DNA of 8,675 bases, taken from assembly GCA_030529205.1 (NCBI GenBank), contig JAUMXJ010000033.1, positions 1 to 8,675 on the forward strand, read 5' to 3'. Positions 8,325 through 8,675 of this stretch are shown here, one piece after another (position 1 is the first letter of the stretch; each line of letters starts with the position of its first letter). Source of the DNA: Bacillota bacterium (GTDB lineage: Bacteria; Bacillota; Clostridia; Peptostreptococcales; Acidaminobacteraceae). The notes beneath the pieces are model-generated. The model ran no database searches and was not told the origin of the DNA. It saw nothing but the letters and a program-made list of their open reading frames with translations. Made by a program: the position numbers and the translations under genes.

Positions 8325-8675
8325 ATGAAAAAAGTAATTTCTATTGTCATGGCAATGGCACTATTGCTCGCAACTTTTGTATCTTGCGGCGGCTCCGCAA
8401 TTACCGGGAAATGGACGGCAGTCTATGGTGATATGGGCGGAATGAAGGTGAAAATGACTGCAGACAGCTTCGAGATGGGCTTGGAAATCAAGGCGGACGG
8501 CACCGCAATCGGAACAACCGGAGATTCCGTTGAATCCAAGATGAAGTGGAAAGAAGAAAAAGGTGTTTACAAATTCACAGGAGAAGGCGTCGGTGAAGAA
8601 GCGACCGGAAAACTTGAAAACGGCGTCCTGGTTTTGGACTACAACGGTATTAAGAATTATATGAGCAAGGACCCT
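8325..8675 (+). CDS. putative small lipoprotein of unknown function (3' end outside the window)
   Basis: The frame is open from ATG 8325 to the window edge (117 codons, no stop), with GGAGG 4 nt before the start. The first 21 residues form a lipoprotein signal peptide: KK at positions 2-3, a hydrophobic core, and Cys21 after FVS, followed by GGS. The -3 Phe is less usual than Leu, but the pattern otherwise fits lipid attachment and display on the outer face of the membrane. The mature part starts with a GKW motif and continues with short alternating polar and hydrophobic stretches rich in Gly, Lys, Glu and Thr, including ADGTAIGTT, WKEEKGVYKFTGEG and LENGVLVLDYNG. This looks like repeated beta-strands, perhaps a lipocalin-like barrel, but I do not recognise the family and assign no function. 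It is transcribed divergently from the GGDEF-EAL/galU operon. Confidence 0.8.
   Translation, partial: MKKVISIVMAMALLLATFVSCGGSAITGKWTAVYGDMGGMKVKMTADSFEMGLEIKADGTAIGTTGDSVESKMKWKEEKGVYKFTGEGVGEEATGKLENGVLVLDYNGIKNYMSKDP

Overview
The window looks like the chromosome of a low- to mid-GC Gram-positive anaerobe of the Firmicutes, probably class Clostridia. The reasons are a Mini-RNase III gene (mrnC) next to rlmB, a ClpE/ClpC-type unfoldase with an N-terminal zinc finger, strong GGAGG-type ribosome binding sites, AT-rich intergenic DNA with sigma-A-like promoters, and a lipoprotein with a short Gram-positive style signal peptide. No phylogenetic search was possible, so the placement below class level is unknown.

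Layout from left to right. Positions 1-172 hold no gene. They carry a well-formed promoter reading leftwards out of the window, followed by an operator-like sequence, a 12-bp palindrome and a possible Shine-Dalgarno site at the very edge, so a leftward gene probably starts just outside. A strong intrinsic terminator (173-206) closes a leftward operon of clpE-like, mrnC and rlmB (3982 down to 231), with a 12-nt gap between the first two genes and a 4-nt ATGA overlap between the last two. A 159-bp intergenic stretch (3983-4141) carries candidate promoters and an inverted repeat for the clp gene. Next, also leftward, come galU (4142-5023) and, 13 nt upstream of it, a large membrane-bound GGDEF-EAL protein (5037-8087), apparently one operon. 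A 237-bp divergent intergenic region (8088-8324) has a promoter on each strand. It separates this operon from a rightward gene for a small lipoprotein of unknown function, cut by the right window edge.

How the genes work together. clpE-like, mrnC and rlmB serve protein quality control, 23S rRNA end maturation and 23S rRNA 2'-O-methylation. The order resembles a compressed form of the ctsR-mcsA-mcsB-clpC ... cysS-mrnC-rlmB region known from Bacillus, with an McsA-like zinc finger fused to the Clp ATPase and the genes in between absent. The second operon couples a sensor that could make or degrade cyclic di-GMP with the enzyme that makes UDP-glucose, a precursor of exopolysaccharide, glycolipid and teichoic acid. 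This suggests, but does not prove, coordinated control of cell-surface carbohydrate.

Most of the window is conventional. I found no mobile element, CRISPR array, RNA gene or clearly new system. The most interesting points are the Clp architecture and its neighbourhood, the GGDEF-EAL protein (SGDEF signature, no inhibitory site, intact EAL residues) coupled to galU, and the regulated-looking promoter at the left edge.
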